Below are positions 45,913-57,756 of a stretch of DNA of 64,000 nt, one piece after another. Location: positions 135,425 to 199,424 of the forward strand of contig KQ965807.1 in the NCBI GenBank assembly GCA_001574975.1. Direction: 5' to 3'. The notes under the pieces were generated by a model. That model did not search any database. It saw nothing but the letters and a program-made list of their open reading frames with translations, and was not told the DNA's origin. The position numbers were made by a program, and so were the translations under genes. This DNA is from Gonapodya prolifera JEL478. Its lineage: Eukaryota > Monoblepharomycota > Monoblepharidomycetes > Monoblepharidales > Gonapodyaceae. How positions within the stretch are numbered: the first letter of the stretch is position 1; the number at the start of each line of letters is the position of its first letter.

Positions 45913-46265
45913 TGCGAGGGGCTTGGGCGCACCTCGCAGGTTGCTGAGTCCTATTCCGCTGAGGCCACCCTCCACACACCGACACGTCAACGAAATCACA
46001 CGCAACCACCTCTCATAAGCGGATAAGACAAAGCGTAAATTAGAATTTAGGCGATTTATAGACGACTTTGTATCTGTTACAAGGGAAGCAGCTCTACCCA
46101 AAACTAGCTCTGCTTCGGAACCTCCCCAGTCACTTGGTGTGACTGCCCGTCTCGTACTCGTACCCCGTGTTTCACCCATACTCGTTACCTGCACGCCGCC
46201 TGCGTGCCCCCCCGGCCTTCCCCATAGACACTCCGCAGAAACCCCCGAGACCGCCCCCCCTGACA
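45913..46265 (+). repeat. 3' long terminal repeat
   Basis: 353-base copy of the 5' LTR, followed by ATGG, the presumed target duplication. Confidence 0.93.
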
Positions 46266-46439
46266 ATGGGACAGAACGAAGGCTTGTCACGTCATTAAGT
46301 TATACTAATGCAATGCTACCACTCGAGCTCGCTTTAAAGCGGAAGGAGTAAGTCTGTACCAGGGGAGTGTCAAGATTTAAACACGAGAGACCCTCAGAAA
46401 ATCTCACCACTTGGGGTCGAGTCGACTGACCATTTTGCT

Positions 46440-47222
46440 ATCTTTCACTGGAGCTCCAATGATTCTGGCGGTGAATTCGACATCCCATCGGGAATTTTCA
46501 ACCACATCTTCACATTCTGGCTACCAAAGTTCATCTTATCGGTCCTTCCGCTCGTATGCCGTTCCTGATAATCCATTTCGCGGACCCTGCCTCGATTCGG
46601 GGGGTCGTATGCCACTAGAAATCGAGCTGCAACTGCGCAATCTGGACGACTTTCGTCTCAGCGAAGCTGGTACCAAAAGGCGAGAACTGGCAGCATCCTT
46701 GTGCGGGCTCCTGACCCATCGGCGCAATGGTATGGCGAGATACGCCTTGTGGGCTCAGGAAGATGGAGGAGCAAGGTCGTTGGGCGAATACACGTGACCA
46801 TGGGGTGGGATAGCCTTCCGAACACTTTGGACGAGCTTGAAGCGACCATGGCGAATTGCAAAGGGTGGGTTAGATTCAATGGGAATTCCGGAGACAGCAA
46901 ACCCCCGTCTGAGTGAGAGCCTCCGTGGACATCATTCTCGCTTAACGTCAAATCACGGCGATCCTCACGACTGTGGATCTGTGGGGATCTCGAAACACGC
47001 AATTGCATTTGAGCATTTACCAGATCCTGGCCGCCGCACCAGTCGAGACAGTACGTGTCACCTGGGTAGTTTTGGAGTATTGGGTGTCGGAACCCCGACT
47101 TCCAACGATGGACTCGGTCGAGGTTGCACGGTTTTTCGACCGTTATGGACACCAGCGTCTCAATGGTGACCCCTTAGCTCGGCTATTTGAGGTCTGCCCC
47201 GGCGTGACACCGATAATCTGAC
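46440..47222 (+). pseudogene. F-box-like family relic, copy D
   Basis: Starts with a recognisable F-box, FDIPSGIFNHIFTFWLPKFI then LSVLPLVCRS, which stops at once. It ends with DPLARLFEVCPGVTPII near 47220, the counterpart of the ALKRLLE-CP motif of the family. What lies between is spread over several frames. It sits 175 bases beyond the retroelement. Decayed. Confidence 0.5.
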
Positions 47223-47780
47223 GTGGAGGAGCGCTCCCATGAACGGTCGAGTGCCCTCACCCCAGCCTGGTGGATACTTACGATCGATTGTCGAAGCAGA
47301 AAAAGTGTTCTTTTGCGATGTGGATGAACATTGTGTTGACGATTCCGGGTAAGAAGTTCCACTTTCTCGTGAAAGGGAAGAGATGCCGTTACAGTATGGA
47401 GGAAAACTTTGCAGGAAGTAAAACTTGCCATGAAAGGGAAGAAGGTTGTGACGATCAAAATGGAATCGAGACTGTCATATGCATGATTGGTACAATTGAC
47501 CGAGACGTGAGAGAAGTTGCGAGGTCCACAGGGACATCCTGCGAATTGGACTATCCGAACATCGAAATTCTTTGCCGACATGTGCGGCAAGCGTTATTGA
47601 GTGTAATGTGTTACATGAACAAATGCAGGCATATTCAACATAGCCTCGAGGATCGTAGGAGATGTGCTCCCCAGATACCTCCCTCTAAAAAGAGCTCTTG
47701 GCATTTTCTCCATTTATTCTCCAACGTCCCATGGTATCCATAGCAATCCAAGTTGAGCAACTGTCCGGCAATCCCCAACT
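47223..47780. other. Intergenic, nothing recognised
   Basis: No supported gene between the F-box-like relic D and the SERF/4F5 gene. Confidence 0.45.
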
Positions 47781-48148
47781 TCAATTGCCCCCACTCCCGC
47801 CTGCCGCCGCCGCTGCCTTCTTCGCCTCCTGCTTCTCTCTCATTCTCTGAGCGTCTCGTTCTTTCCGGGCTTGAGCCGAGAGTCCGTCGTCTCTGCGGGT
47901 CGGTGTGGATGTATATTTGATTTTCCGCAGTAACGGAGGCAAACGCACACCCGCAACTCACTTGCGCCCCTTTGTCAAGTCTCCCTGCTTCTTCAAGTTC
48001 TTGGCCCGGTCGCGTTCACGTTGGTCGCCGCCTGGTGGAGATGGCGATGCAAGTTCAAAGTGAACCCAAGAGGGAGCGGACGGGCGAGAGGTAAGAAGGC
48101 GTCGAGGACCGATAGATAGATGTACGGGAAGTTGAGCTTACGGGTCAT
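47781..48148 (-). CDS. SERF/4F5-family small basic protein
   Basis: Three exons, 48148-48142 (only 7 bases: ATGACCC), 48031-47962 and 47892-47781, giving 62 residues. The product begins MTRGDQRERDRAKNLKKQGD, the invariant start of the 4F5/SERF family, then LTKGRKDDGLSAQARKERDA and an Ala/Gly-rich end. Introns are 110 and 69 bases. SERF proteins are highly charged, disordered, bind RNA and speed amyloid nucleation. The first intron splits the third codon (C|GC = Arg), so the start codon and family motif are only joined by splicing. Length fits the family (about 60 residues). Confidence 0.9.
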
Positions 48149-48542
48149 TTGTGTGTTTTGATAGAGATAAGGTGAAGTAGAATCCGATGGAAGGAGGTCA
48201 CGAGGTGGCGATAGTCTCAGCAAGCGACGACAGTCCGTGCGAAGTGGAGAGTGCTGCTGATTGCGAACCGAAGAGTGATGCTGTGTGTGTGTGGCTGTAA
48301 GTGCGGTGGCCCCCCTGCCCTTCTGCGTTGGCGAGAATCTGAGGAAGACCACAGTAGACTACCCTTGAACAACTTAGTGTGGCTCAAAGTTGATAAATAT
48401 TTGGGATTGCTGACAATAAATACCAAATTAATTCTCATAATGCTGCACTTGAAAGCCTCTGAGCACCCTCACAGATTCTTTCTCTGTCACACTGATCCCG
48501 TTGCATGATTTCTCTTACCCCCACCAATCTTATTTGCTGGCA
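48149..48542. other. Intergenic, nothing recognised
   Basis: Promoter side of the SERF gene and the 3' flank of F-box-like copy E. Confidence 0.45.
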
Positions 48543-49880
48543 TCACGGCGAGGGGTCATTTCTCAAATAAAGGAGATCAAATACTTCGCAACACGTCTCC
48601 GAAGTCCCGTACACCAACACATCCACTGCCGGACATATCTCGAGAAGTCTTTTCAGTGCCCTCACATTAGGTGTTGATGGGTCGAATGCAACGTGGTACT
48701 TGTCCTCCAAGTCCAATTTATCGTCGTCAAGGAGGCGCACTCCACGCACACGCGCACAGATTCCGCAGTACTGAACTTCGATTGTGTTCAAACGAGGAAA
48801 GGCGCCGACGAGAATCCCATACGCAAGTCGATCAAGTCTTCCAGGCTCACAGCTTCGAATGTTACCCAAGCTAAGGATTTCCAAGGTTTGGTGTGGTCTG
48901 ATTTGCCCGCCCGATGTAAAAAACGTCCGCTTGTCAATTCCAGCGCCCTCGAAGTATTCCACGTTTGGAAACGAGTATAAAAGCGACACCGGTGCGTTGG
49001 GGTTGTGGTTGAAGCTGATGTGAGTAGCGCGAAGGGCTTTAAGAAATTCAGCCTGATGCGTGAGCATGTTGAAGTTGAGGAAGTTACAAGAAAATGTTCA
49101 AGCGACAACAGGGCAACTTGCAAAAATTACCTCCTTTAGAAGATGCTCCTCCAAGGTCGGCATCACTCTTTGATTGTAATTCATTTGAAACATTGTAACG
49201 TCTAGGCAATTTGCCAGCGGTACAATCCACGACATTGGCCATTGCACCGGACTGTCCACGCCAAGGCAGAAAAACAGGACATCGCCAAACGGTAGCAAAC
49301 GCTTCAGACCCCTTCCGGATGGTATCCCCTACATCCTGCGCTGTCGCCGCCATGTCCGGTGTGATCGTCAGCTTTAGGTGGAGCTGATACGACGTCGACG
49401 AAGAACCAAATGGCATCAAGTTTGCGGTGCGGGGCGCTTATAGGAGAACACACATGAAGAGCCAGGGTCTCCGAACCAGGGTCGCACGATGTGCTGCCGT
49501 AATTGGAAAAGATTCGTGTCGTCGAGCTCGACGTCTTGCTCGATGGATCTCATGAGTGGAGGAACGGTGAGTTCTGGAAGGCGCAGTGACAGATCGGCAG
49601 AGATGCTGATTTTGGAAACTTTGGACCGGAAACGTCACCGAGGTGGCCGATGCAGATTGCAGCGTGACAGTGGTGCGTTCAACCATTTCATGATTGCTGA
49701 ATGAAGATCGCGGAATCGATGGCACACTAGAGGGATGAGCGTGTAGAAGACCTTGTTGTCCGCGAGAAGGGTTGGATGCGTGCGAGGATTTTGGCCCGAA
49801 AAACCTCTTCAACTCTTATCCGTCTTAAATGCTTGGTGGCTTTGCGGCAATGCAATGTAGAATGGATGAATCTGTGTTGG
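48543..49880 (-). pseudogene. F-box-like family member, copy E (damaged)
   Basis: Order of family landmarks on the minus strand: an F-box remnant (LLADNKVFYTLIPLVCHRF, about 49790-49720), LHLKLTITPDMAATAQDVGD (about 49390-49330), then LLPFGDVLFFCLGVDSPVQW and SWIVPLANCLDVT. The 3' exon is intact (49067-48543): NAPVSLLYSFPNVEYFEGAG, HQTLEILSLGNIRS, FPRLNTIEVQYCG and VRALKRLLEICPAVDVLV. The frame changes in the F-box and again between DTIRKG and LKRLLPFG, where one base appears extra. It is probably a recent pseudogene. It lies head to head with copy F. Confidence 0.6.
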
Positions 49881-49954
49881 CAAGCTGCCACAGGAGACGA
49901 GATTGAGTTCCACCAAGACCATTTGTGTCCACAGTTTTTGAATCCACCCATTTT

Positions 49955-51380
49955 TAATCAAGGACGCCTTCCCAGACGAAGTCCTTCTCCACATCCTTGT
50001 TCATCTCGCTGACAACAGGGGCTTCTCCTCCCATGTGCCGCTCGTGTATCGCCGATTCCATGAGATACAGTGCGAGATCCAAAAAGGTACCAACTCACTT
50101 GATGGTTCCAGCGCCACGGCTGGGTCACGCTGACATTTGCTGCTGAAAGCGTCTACTATGAGCCTCTGGATGTCTCTTGAATCGAACGATCATGGCTTTT
50201 TGCTCCCTGACCTCCTTTTGCTCCGGGATGGACGACTTCCATCTGATGTGGTTCCTCCCATCAAGACCTCCTCTCGCTTGAAGAAGAAAATCGTACAGCC
50301 TCTGTGCAATAGTTGCAACGGCTCTTGTTGGTCTCCTTATTGTCTCCGGCCGAAGCTTTGTCTTCAACAAGTTCGACTCGCAGAAACGTCAGCGACGGAA
50401 GCAGCTGAAACCCTCGTCGCGGCTTTAAGGCGCTTGCTTCCGTTTGGTAGTGTGAGAATTGAAAGCCTTACTATTATGATTGACAGAAAGCTCCCAATCT
50501 CGTGGATCGTGGAATGCGCGAACAGCCTCAACATTGCCAAAATAAGATTCGAGGAGGACTTTGAGTTTTCACGCAGATATGTAACAGCTTTCGATGAGGA
50601 CTTTGCGTTTAGACGCAGTCATGTTACAGCTCTGCAAGATTATTTCAGGTCGTGGTGATTAGATTCCATTATTTTATTCAACGCGCTCATTTGTTTCATC
50701 CCAGTCTTAATTGTTGCAGGCACAATCCGCCAAAGCAGTTTGTGCCACCGATCTTGCCCTCGTGGACATACCCGTGTCCCTGCTATTTCTTTTCCCCAAC
50801 GTCCACTATTTTGAAGGGTCGGGGAATTGGGCGGACTCGACGACATTTTCTGCACCAGATGGTCGAGGAAAGCTGTCGCACAAACACTTGGAGACACTTA
50901 ATCTGGGTGATCTTGACAGGATCAAGTTTGATGCCATTGATGGCTTGGCCATGGAATCAGTGACGGTGCCTTTCCTCGTTTGCACGCTCTGGAATTCAAT
51001 TACTCACTGAACTGCGCAAGATGATGACAGAGGACTGCAAGGACGTCTGGGACAACTATGAAGCCACAATGGACGGTTCGGTCAACTCTGTAGTGGCACT
51101 CAAGCGGCTCCTTGATTTTTGCACTCATTTGTCGGCCACTGTTTTTGTGCAAGATATCATACACGGTGAACAAGACCCCTTGAGCTCTTCTCGAAACTTC
51201 AAAGCTGTGCCATCCCCAGTCCACCACCGTGTCACTCTGAATTGCACCATGTTCGGGAACGTAGGGTACAAGGTGGAAAATCGACTACCTCACTTTCAAG
51301 TCACAGGGTTCAAAACTCTCTGCTCCAAGAGGTTTTTGCGGATACACGCTTTTCGCCTTCCAACCACCCTTCCCCAATGA
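49955..51380 (+). CDS. F-box-like family protein, copy F
   Basis: F-box at 49955-50095: DAFPDEVLLHILVHLADNRG then FSSHVPLVYRRFHEIQCEIQ, ending near a possible donor. The next block (about 50340-50650) reads EAAETLVAALRRLLPFGSVR and LPISWIVECANSLNIAKIRF. Then IPVSLLFLFPNVHYFEGSG and LSHKHLETLNLGDLD (about 50710-50900), and finally NSVVALKRLLDFCTHLSATV, closing at 51380. No ATG was found directly before the F-box, so the start lies upstream or is lost. Small frame changes between the blocks could be introns. Layout is the same as copies B, C and E; divergent from E with under 100 bases between their F-boxes. Confidence 0.55.
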
Positions 51381-51487
51381 ATAACGATCAAAAAATACAC
51401 ATTGAAATCCTTCACATTCCCTGGGACCCATCATACTTCAAGTGGATTACCTTGTACATAGTAACGACTGACCAAAGGCTGCTCCCG

Positions 51488-54064
51488 TCACTTCGCTGAA
51501 ATAGGTAACAACTTTATATTCACACCGTTCCCTGCCTTGATTGTCCCTTGAGACGCGACAACGAACTGCGGGCAAAGTTGAAAGCGAATCAATAGTGTAA
51601 AATTTGGGGAGTGCGAACAAGAATGCTATCGGCAAACGGAGGGCTCACCTTGTAGTTATCGCAGAATCCAATGTCCCACTTTTCCAAAATCGAGGCAAGG
51701 ACGACACGAAGTTGGGCTGATTCGGCGTGTTTGCGTCACACTCGAACTCCCCTTATATTTCTCAACAGGTCCACGAGGACTCACCGAGTGCTAGCCTCTC
51801 TCCCAAGCACTTCCTCGCCCCATTTCCAAACGGAGAGTTCGCGAATGGGTTTATCGCACCTCCGTTTCCAGTCGCGTCATCGATCCTGCGACGGTGACAA
51901 CCGAGACAATGAGCTCAAACAAGGTGATTCTCGTCGCCAGGGTCAATAGCAGCTCACCACCGCTGAGGATCCCACGTCTCCGGTCGCAAAAAGTTCTCGG
52001 AAGAGCGGCCAGCGCCCATAACGAATGGAGAGACCTTAAAGCAGGGTTGGGTTCGACATTCATATCAGAACAAAGGCACTGACGCTGCGAAGTCTCACCA
52101 TATCGTTTTTCCTGAATTCAACGGATTTGTGTTCCCCTGTCAAAGTATCCACGTACGGCACGACGAAGTCCTCCTTCACGACCCGACCCGCGCCGTTGGG
52201 AGCAGCAGGATACATCCTGCAGAATCCGTCGGACTGCTGGTAATTCGCGCGCTCCCAGTATAACCACTCACCGCAGCGTCTCTTTGATCACGGCATTGAG
52301 ATTCTTGCACCCGTCAAGAGGCTCCAGAGGAAGTAAAGCGGTCTCAGGAAGGGAGAGTGACTTGCGCAGGTCTTGGAGTTCCTGGCGGACGGCCTTTTGC
52401 CACGACGGGGAGCGCGAGAGCTCATATGTTGCAAAAGTAAGGGTGCCGCCGGTGGTGTCATGCTGGAGGAAGGGAAAGGTAGCACGGGGAAAGAAGGGTG
52501 AACAATTGGATTTGTGGTCGAAACATCGTTGGCGAACGACAATATATACTCACCCCGGCAAAGACAAGTGCAATCTAGCAGACCCATCGAAGACAAACGG
52601 CGCTCGCGTCATTCAGTCGCCAAATACTCTCACTGCGCAACGAACAACCCACCACTTGCTTCTTCAGTTCTGCATTGGACATCCATTCGGGCAGCTTCTC
52701 GCTCCGCAGGGTATCGTCCAAGATAGATCTCGTACCGTCGTCCTTGCCCGACTGCGCGCGGTCAATGTGGGTCCCGATGAGGTCGTCGATGATTTTGTAG
52801 TGCTCGGCGAATTGCTCCTTCAGGCCTTGTCGTATGGGTGAGCGGTGGATTTTGTGTTTGCAGTTGGTGATGTGCTGACGTACCAGGGAACATCTTGTCG
52901 CGCATCTCAACACTCCAAGTCGTGCCACCGCCGAGGAGTAAGGCAAGGGCGACGCGGAGTGATGCAACACCGAGGCCTTTGTCCCAGGCGGTGATGTAGC
53001 GGCGGTCACGGGTGCGAAGGCTGTCTACGGAAGCGCCGAAGACGAGTCTTTGGTGGAGAGAGCAGGAACGATGAGTTCGATGCATACATGATATATGCCA
53101 GGCAGAATACGACGCAATCGGTGTGACGCACGAACCTGCTGATGACGTCGAAGGTGTACAGGTTGTATATGGTCTGCACGTCGAAGCCACTCGGATTCCC
53201 AGCGTTTTCTTTCGCAAGTTGGTCGAGGAGAACTTGGACATGCTCGTGGATAATGGGCACATACTGGCGGACGGTTACCGTGGAGAAAGTTTTCGAGAAG
53301 AGTTCTCGCGCCTCTCTGGGATGGCGAGATATAAATACCCGTGTGAGTGCAAGTAAGTAAGATTGGTAAACACTGTGAACACTCACCGCCATTCCTTACC
53401 ATTCGCTTGATGGATCAGGCCTCCCGAGATGGGCACGAACGGCTCAATAAGAGGGTGATAGCGGGTGTACCGTTCCCAGTCCTTTCCGACGAAAATGGCG
53501 CGGAGGAGGTCCGGATTCGTGATTAGAATATTGCGCACGAATGGGTTGGAGAAGGTGATTTGACGGATGACGGAGCCATGCCTGGACGAACAGTGCAAGT
53601 GAGCGAGAGTAGAAAAGTCGAGATGCGGAAGGGATTTCGTACTTTCGATGGCGTTCGAGGTTCACCATGTCCACCTTTCGATTTTACGCGGACCGCGAAG
53701 GACAGTTTAGAGATAAACACGACATGCGGTGAGTGCTCCAGAAAACGAACAAACCCACCTCGGTTATTCGAGAGAGTGGAGGGCTGTTCGATGTGCGCGG
53801 AGAATGACCGTTCAGCGACCAATTGAACATAGAAAATGGAGCGTCTTCCTACATACTTGTTGACGAAGGGGATGGAAATCATGGTGTAGACACCCTTATC
53901 TCCTTTGAAAGTCATAAACGCCATTTTGTACAGCTGCGTCGGGGATTCATGTCCGGTCATCGGTCATCGGTCGGAGACGGTGTATGGAGGTGGAGCCGCT
54001 TAGCACAAACCTCGACGCACAGGTACACAATCGCCGCGGTTACGATCCAGGAAAGGAGAGACAT
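51488..54064 (-). CDS. Cytochrome P450 monooxygenase
   Basis: Multi-exon gene with an N-terminal membrane anchor from the ATG at 54064 (SLLSWIVTAAIVYLCVE). Landmarks in order: YGSVIRQITFSNPFVRNILI, FVGKDWERYTRYHP, HPREARELFSKTFSTVTVRQ, then the I-helix HDTTGGTLTFATYEL (about 52465), and the K-helix VIKETLR with its E-x2-R pair. LRMYP-type substrate strands follow (DGFCRMYPAAPNGAGRVVKE), then the haem-binding loop SPFGNGARKCLGERLAL (about 51830), in which Cys is the iron ligand. The last exon reads FVVASQGTIKAGNGVNIKLL and stops at 51488. All catalytic elements are present. About eight to ten introns. Substrate unknown; expected on the endoplasmic reticulum. Confidence 0.85.
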
Positions 54065-54288
54065 CTTTGCACGGGCGATGCGCGGGATACGCCGTGTGCG
54101 GGTTCGTCTTCTGGTTTCTGGTTGACGTGTCTTCGGCTTATGTCACCCGACTGTTGCAGCGCCCGCTGCGGTCGGTAGTCTCCCAACTGTCGAACCGCGA
54201 CGACACGAGGAATGAAAATCAGCAAGAAGCTCGCTAAAATGAAGCTTTTGTGAATTGATCAACCCAGGCCAATCGCTCACCGTCCGTG

Positions 54289-55629
54289 ATGGAATCAATC
54301 ACAATCGTTATCCTCCAGCGCATTTTCCGTTTCCTCCCACAAAAGCCTTCTACTCCAGAATCCCTCGCCTCTCAAGGACATTCCGGAAAGCTACACTCGG
54401 CGCTCTCCCCGGATGTCCTGGCGACATGATTGGAGTGAGCTACGATGTCACAGTCACGGCGGCCGACAGTTTTGGCCCTTCCGCGGGAAATCAATCGACA
54501 AAGTGGAGATTCCGAACTTTTCACTTGGTTCGAGGCCCAGACGGGACCGCAATCTGGACAGTTTTTAGAAGTACCCTGACGCTTCGGGCATCAGATGTTG
54601 TGAGCGTGGGAGGGGTAGGAGAGCTTTCCTGCGGGAGTTACGCAACCTGATGCGAGTTGATTACAGTTTGAGGAAACTGCCTCAGCTCCGCGCTAGATCC
54701 ATGATCATCGTGTTGGTATCCTCCGATATCGTGCATGAGGAAGGGGATGATCTGACCCCCACAGACGGAGCTGTGTTTCGGTTGATTGTTGACTTTGTTC
54801 GAGAGGAGAAAGTCCCCGAGTTCCATCTCAACAAGGAGGATGTATTGCTGTTGGGCACGTTGCCCAAAGAGCTTCAGCTGGAATCTACTTCAAGGGTTAC
54901 CGCGCATGGATCCCTGCACGCTCTTACAGCTGCTTCCGATTTTCTCAGGCGGTTTCCAAACGCTGTTATCTTAACAGGCAAATCGTTTTTATGTCTAAAT
55001 ATTTTGTGGCTCGGAGATGTACAGTATCCTGGAATCACCTTTGACGGTAAAACTGAAACCCCAGCACTCCAACATTCGAACCATATTCTTTCAAGCCACG
55101 CGTTCGTTCCCAAATATTGTGGAACTTGGATACATCTCACTGCTTCGCAGTGGGCTTAAATGGAATCGCTTCGTGGACAGCAGGGGGGGATCCGTTACCT
55201 CCCATGAAAGGAATCAAAAAGTTTCACATCGTCGTGCGGATTCCCGACTTGAAGCCCGAACATCTCAGCAACACAGACTTTGAGTTGTGCATTAAGGCAG
55301 TGATGGATCTGCTTCCCAGCCTTCAATGCCTCAACATCAACGTTCTAGACAAGGGATACGACGGCAGTCGGAGTCCCGAGCTCTTGGGAGCCATTTTTGA
55401 CTGTGTGATACGCTAAGCGCCGCTCACGTGCGTGATTGACATTGATGAAATTGAACTGGCGGTGCTGCCAGATTTCTTCGCACACCTTGGAATGGACGAT
55501 TTCAACATGGGAATCTACGACCGTGTTTTGAAAGTTTCGGAGACCGATGCTTGGCCGGAAGTTTTGCGAGGGTGGGATGGGAGGAATGCGGTGCGATTGT
55601 CGGCACAGATCCGAGACGGATGGAGTTGA
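54289..55629 (+). pseudogene. F-box-like family member, copy G (divergent)
   Basis: The ATG at 54289 opens ITIVILQRIFRFLPQ, and one frame over TKAFYSRIPRLSRTFRKATL completes an F-box-like start, comparable with TKAFYTHVPLVCRRF of copy B. Then YDVTVTAADSFGPSAGNQST and FRTFHLVRGPDGTAIW, LIVDFVREEKVPEFHLN, FLRRFPNAVILTGKSF (the FPN landmark) and AVMDLLPSLQCLNINVLDKG. A TAA at 55414 is followed in the same frame by IDIDEIELAVLPDFFAHLGM to 55629. The frame shift in the F-box and the in-frame stop suggest decay, although unpredicted introns could account for part of it. More distant from the others than they are from each other. Confidence 0.45.
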
Positions 55630-55859
55630 AAGGGGAAGCGGACGTTGAATAGTTTGCTATTGATGGATAAGGATGGACGCAGTGGATTCGACAAAGATAA
55701 CACATGTATCGAACGTGTAGGCAATGCACAGAATGTCGGAATCAACAAGGTTTCGTTGTTTCGGAGACGGAAGAAATCAGTTGCTGGTCCACAGGTTCTG
55801 CCGCTCCGTCCACCGAGTTGATTGAAATACGACGACGCTCCCCCCCGCCACACAGCGAA

Positions 55860-57355
55860 ATGACGTTAAAAGAGAAGATCTGCATCGTCACGGGAGGGAC
55901 TGAAGGTTCGCATCGCTCTCTGCCTGGATGTCATCAGTTTTCCCCGCCAGTTACAATTATAATTGCATCCGTCCCCCGCTCTCCCTTCTTCCCGTCAAGG
56001 AATCGGACTGGCCGTAACTCAGCGGCTTCTGGAGCTCGGGGCAAAAGTCATGATTGGAAATCGGAACGAGAAGCTCGCCGAAGATGGTGTGTTCTTGTCG
56101 CAACGAATAGTTCCTTTGGTACCTTCCGTCAATTCACGATTGCATCAAACTACTGATTTTAGTCATCGCTTCTCTCAAGTCGACGGACCCCGCTTTCGAA
56201 TCTCGGATCGGTTTCAAGCGGACCGACATCTTATCCATGGACGATAACCGTGCCTTGGTGGATGCAACAATTGAAAAGTTCGGCGGACTCGACGTGGTAG
56301 TGGCGAACGCTGGATTCAGCTGCTCGCCGTTTCTCGCAGAGATCGAGAAGGGAAGGTTTGTGACTGGAAATGAGACTTTATGTCTAAAGCACTTAACCCC
56401 ACATGCTGCGCCAGCGATGACGACTTCATTCGTGGCATACAGGGCAATCTTGTAGGCACGATGGTGTTGTGCCGCGCAGGTGCGTCGAGCCCGCTTGCCC
56501 TGCCCTCTGTCCTGGATTCCTCAATGAACCATTCCACTCACGTTTTCAGCTCTCACTTATTGGACAAAGGCTTCAAAGTCTGGAAGCATCGTGATCACTT
56601 CATCGGTGGCTGGATACTTTCCATCAAAGGGACACCCTTGCATGAGCTATGCTGTTTGCAAGGCGGCTCAAAGTAGGTTGATCGCCGTGAATGTTACCAC
56701 AAGGATCACCTGACAACCAACCTCGAAACCTCGATATGCAGATCAGTTTGGTGAGTGACTCTGTACCTCGCTACTCTACAAAAAGAAATGCCGCCCAAGC
56801 ATCGTGGTTGAATAATGTAATCACGTCGCGTATCAGCTGCAAATTTGCAAGTTCTCCTTGAATCATCCGCAAAGGCCAAGGGACTCGAGCACTCGCCCAT
56901 CCGCTGCAATACCATTATGCCGGGTCTTGTGTGGACCAACATTTGGAAGAAGGGAAGACATGAAGCGGTGAGAACTCGGGATTTCGACTCGAATATACGT
57001 TTGATATGATGAGTGATGAGTCTCTCACCTAAAAAGGCTGCCTACGAGAGCCCGAAAGATTTCGAGAGTCGAAACCCATTCGGAAGCGAGGCTTTCGAGG
57101 TTCAGGGTGGCTGGTGAGCTTCATGTTCCACCTCTTCCAACCTAGCCACTCAGAATTCGCGCCGACGCTTTCACCAGGACACCCATGGACAAACTCGTCG
57201 ACGCATACATACGCTGCATTGAGGACGAGGCCGTTCGCGGAAGTTGCTTTGTCGTGAGCGGGGCAGGTGGAGAAATGAAGCAGTACCCCATCGAGGGGGC
57301 GACGGATGCAGGAGGGGATTTGGAGTATGAGAAGTACATCAGCAGAGCGAGTTGA
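55860..57355 (+). CDS. Short-chain dehydrogenase/reductase (SDR)
   Basis: Exons read so far: 55860-55905, 56000-56086, 56163-56355, 56415-56479, 56550-56672, 56837-56967, 57037-57099 and a last exon ending at 57355; all joins but the last were checked for frame. The cofactor motif TGGTEGIG spans the first intron. Then NEKLAEDVIASLKS, LDVVVANAGF, GSIVITSSVAGYFPSKG with the catalytic Ser, and SYAVCK with the Tyr-x3-Lys pair. NTIMPG follows, and the end reads VDAYIRCIEDEAVRGSCFVV. A classical SDR of about 290 residues using NAD(H) or NADP(H); the substrate is unknown. The intron before the last exon uses a weak donor. Confidence 0.87.
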
Positions 57356-57756
57356 GAGACCTCTGAGACGCTGTAATGGGCGATGCCGAGTTGGGGTTAA
57401 TTGGAGAATATATTCATGTTCTTCAATCATTGTTCGTTGACTGCAATCGCTCCGTATCGAATTCGGAATATTATCGTTAGGGGGGCTTCTCTAGCTTGAC
57501 GATATTGGACAGGACCGATAAAGATCGTCGAGCATAAGATCTTCACACTCCATATACGGAGATATGATTGCAATTACATATGTTTACAATACACCGGAAT
57601 GATTATTCCAAATGAGCCACGTTTTAGAGTCAATGAAGAAACAGTTCCCACGTTCGCTTTTTCAGGGAGTATCTCAGCCGGCAATTACCGCACCACCTCT
57701 CCCTCCTCGGTTCCCTTGTATCAGAAGTAGAATCACACCCCAACCTGACCCCTTCC
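57356..57756. other. Intergenic between converging genes
   Basis: 3' flanks of the SDR and ZIP genes. No supported feature. Confidence 0.5.

Larger units (their letters stand above)
38869..46265 (+). mobile_element. Ty3/gypsy LTR retroelement, broken
   Basis: About 7.4 kb between two LTRs. A likely primer-binding site, TGGCGCTCCCGG, begins at 39239, three bases after the 5' LTR. A G-rich polypurine-like tract precedes the 3' LTR. Parts in order are gag with a zinc knuckle, aspartic protease, reverse transcriptase, RNase H, integrase and a possible chromodomain-like tail; protease-RT-RNase H-integrase order defines Ty3/gypsy. The element is no longer whole: pol is spread over more than one reading frame, with a few breaks, and 156 unknown bases lie in the gag-protease region. 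The near-identical LTRs argue that it is young in spite of this. Confidence 0.93.
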
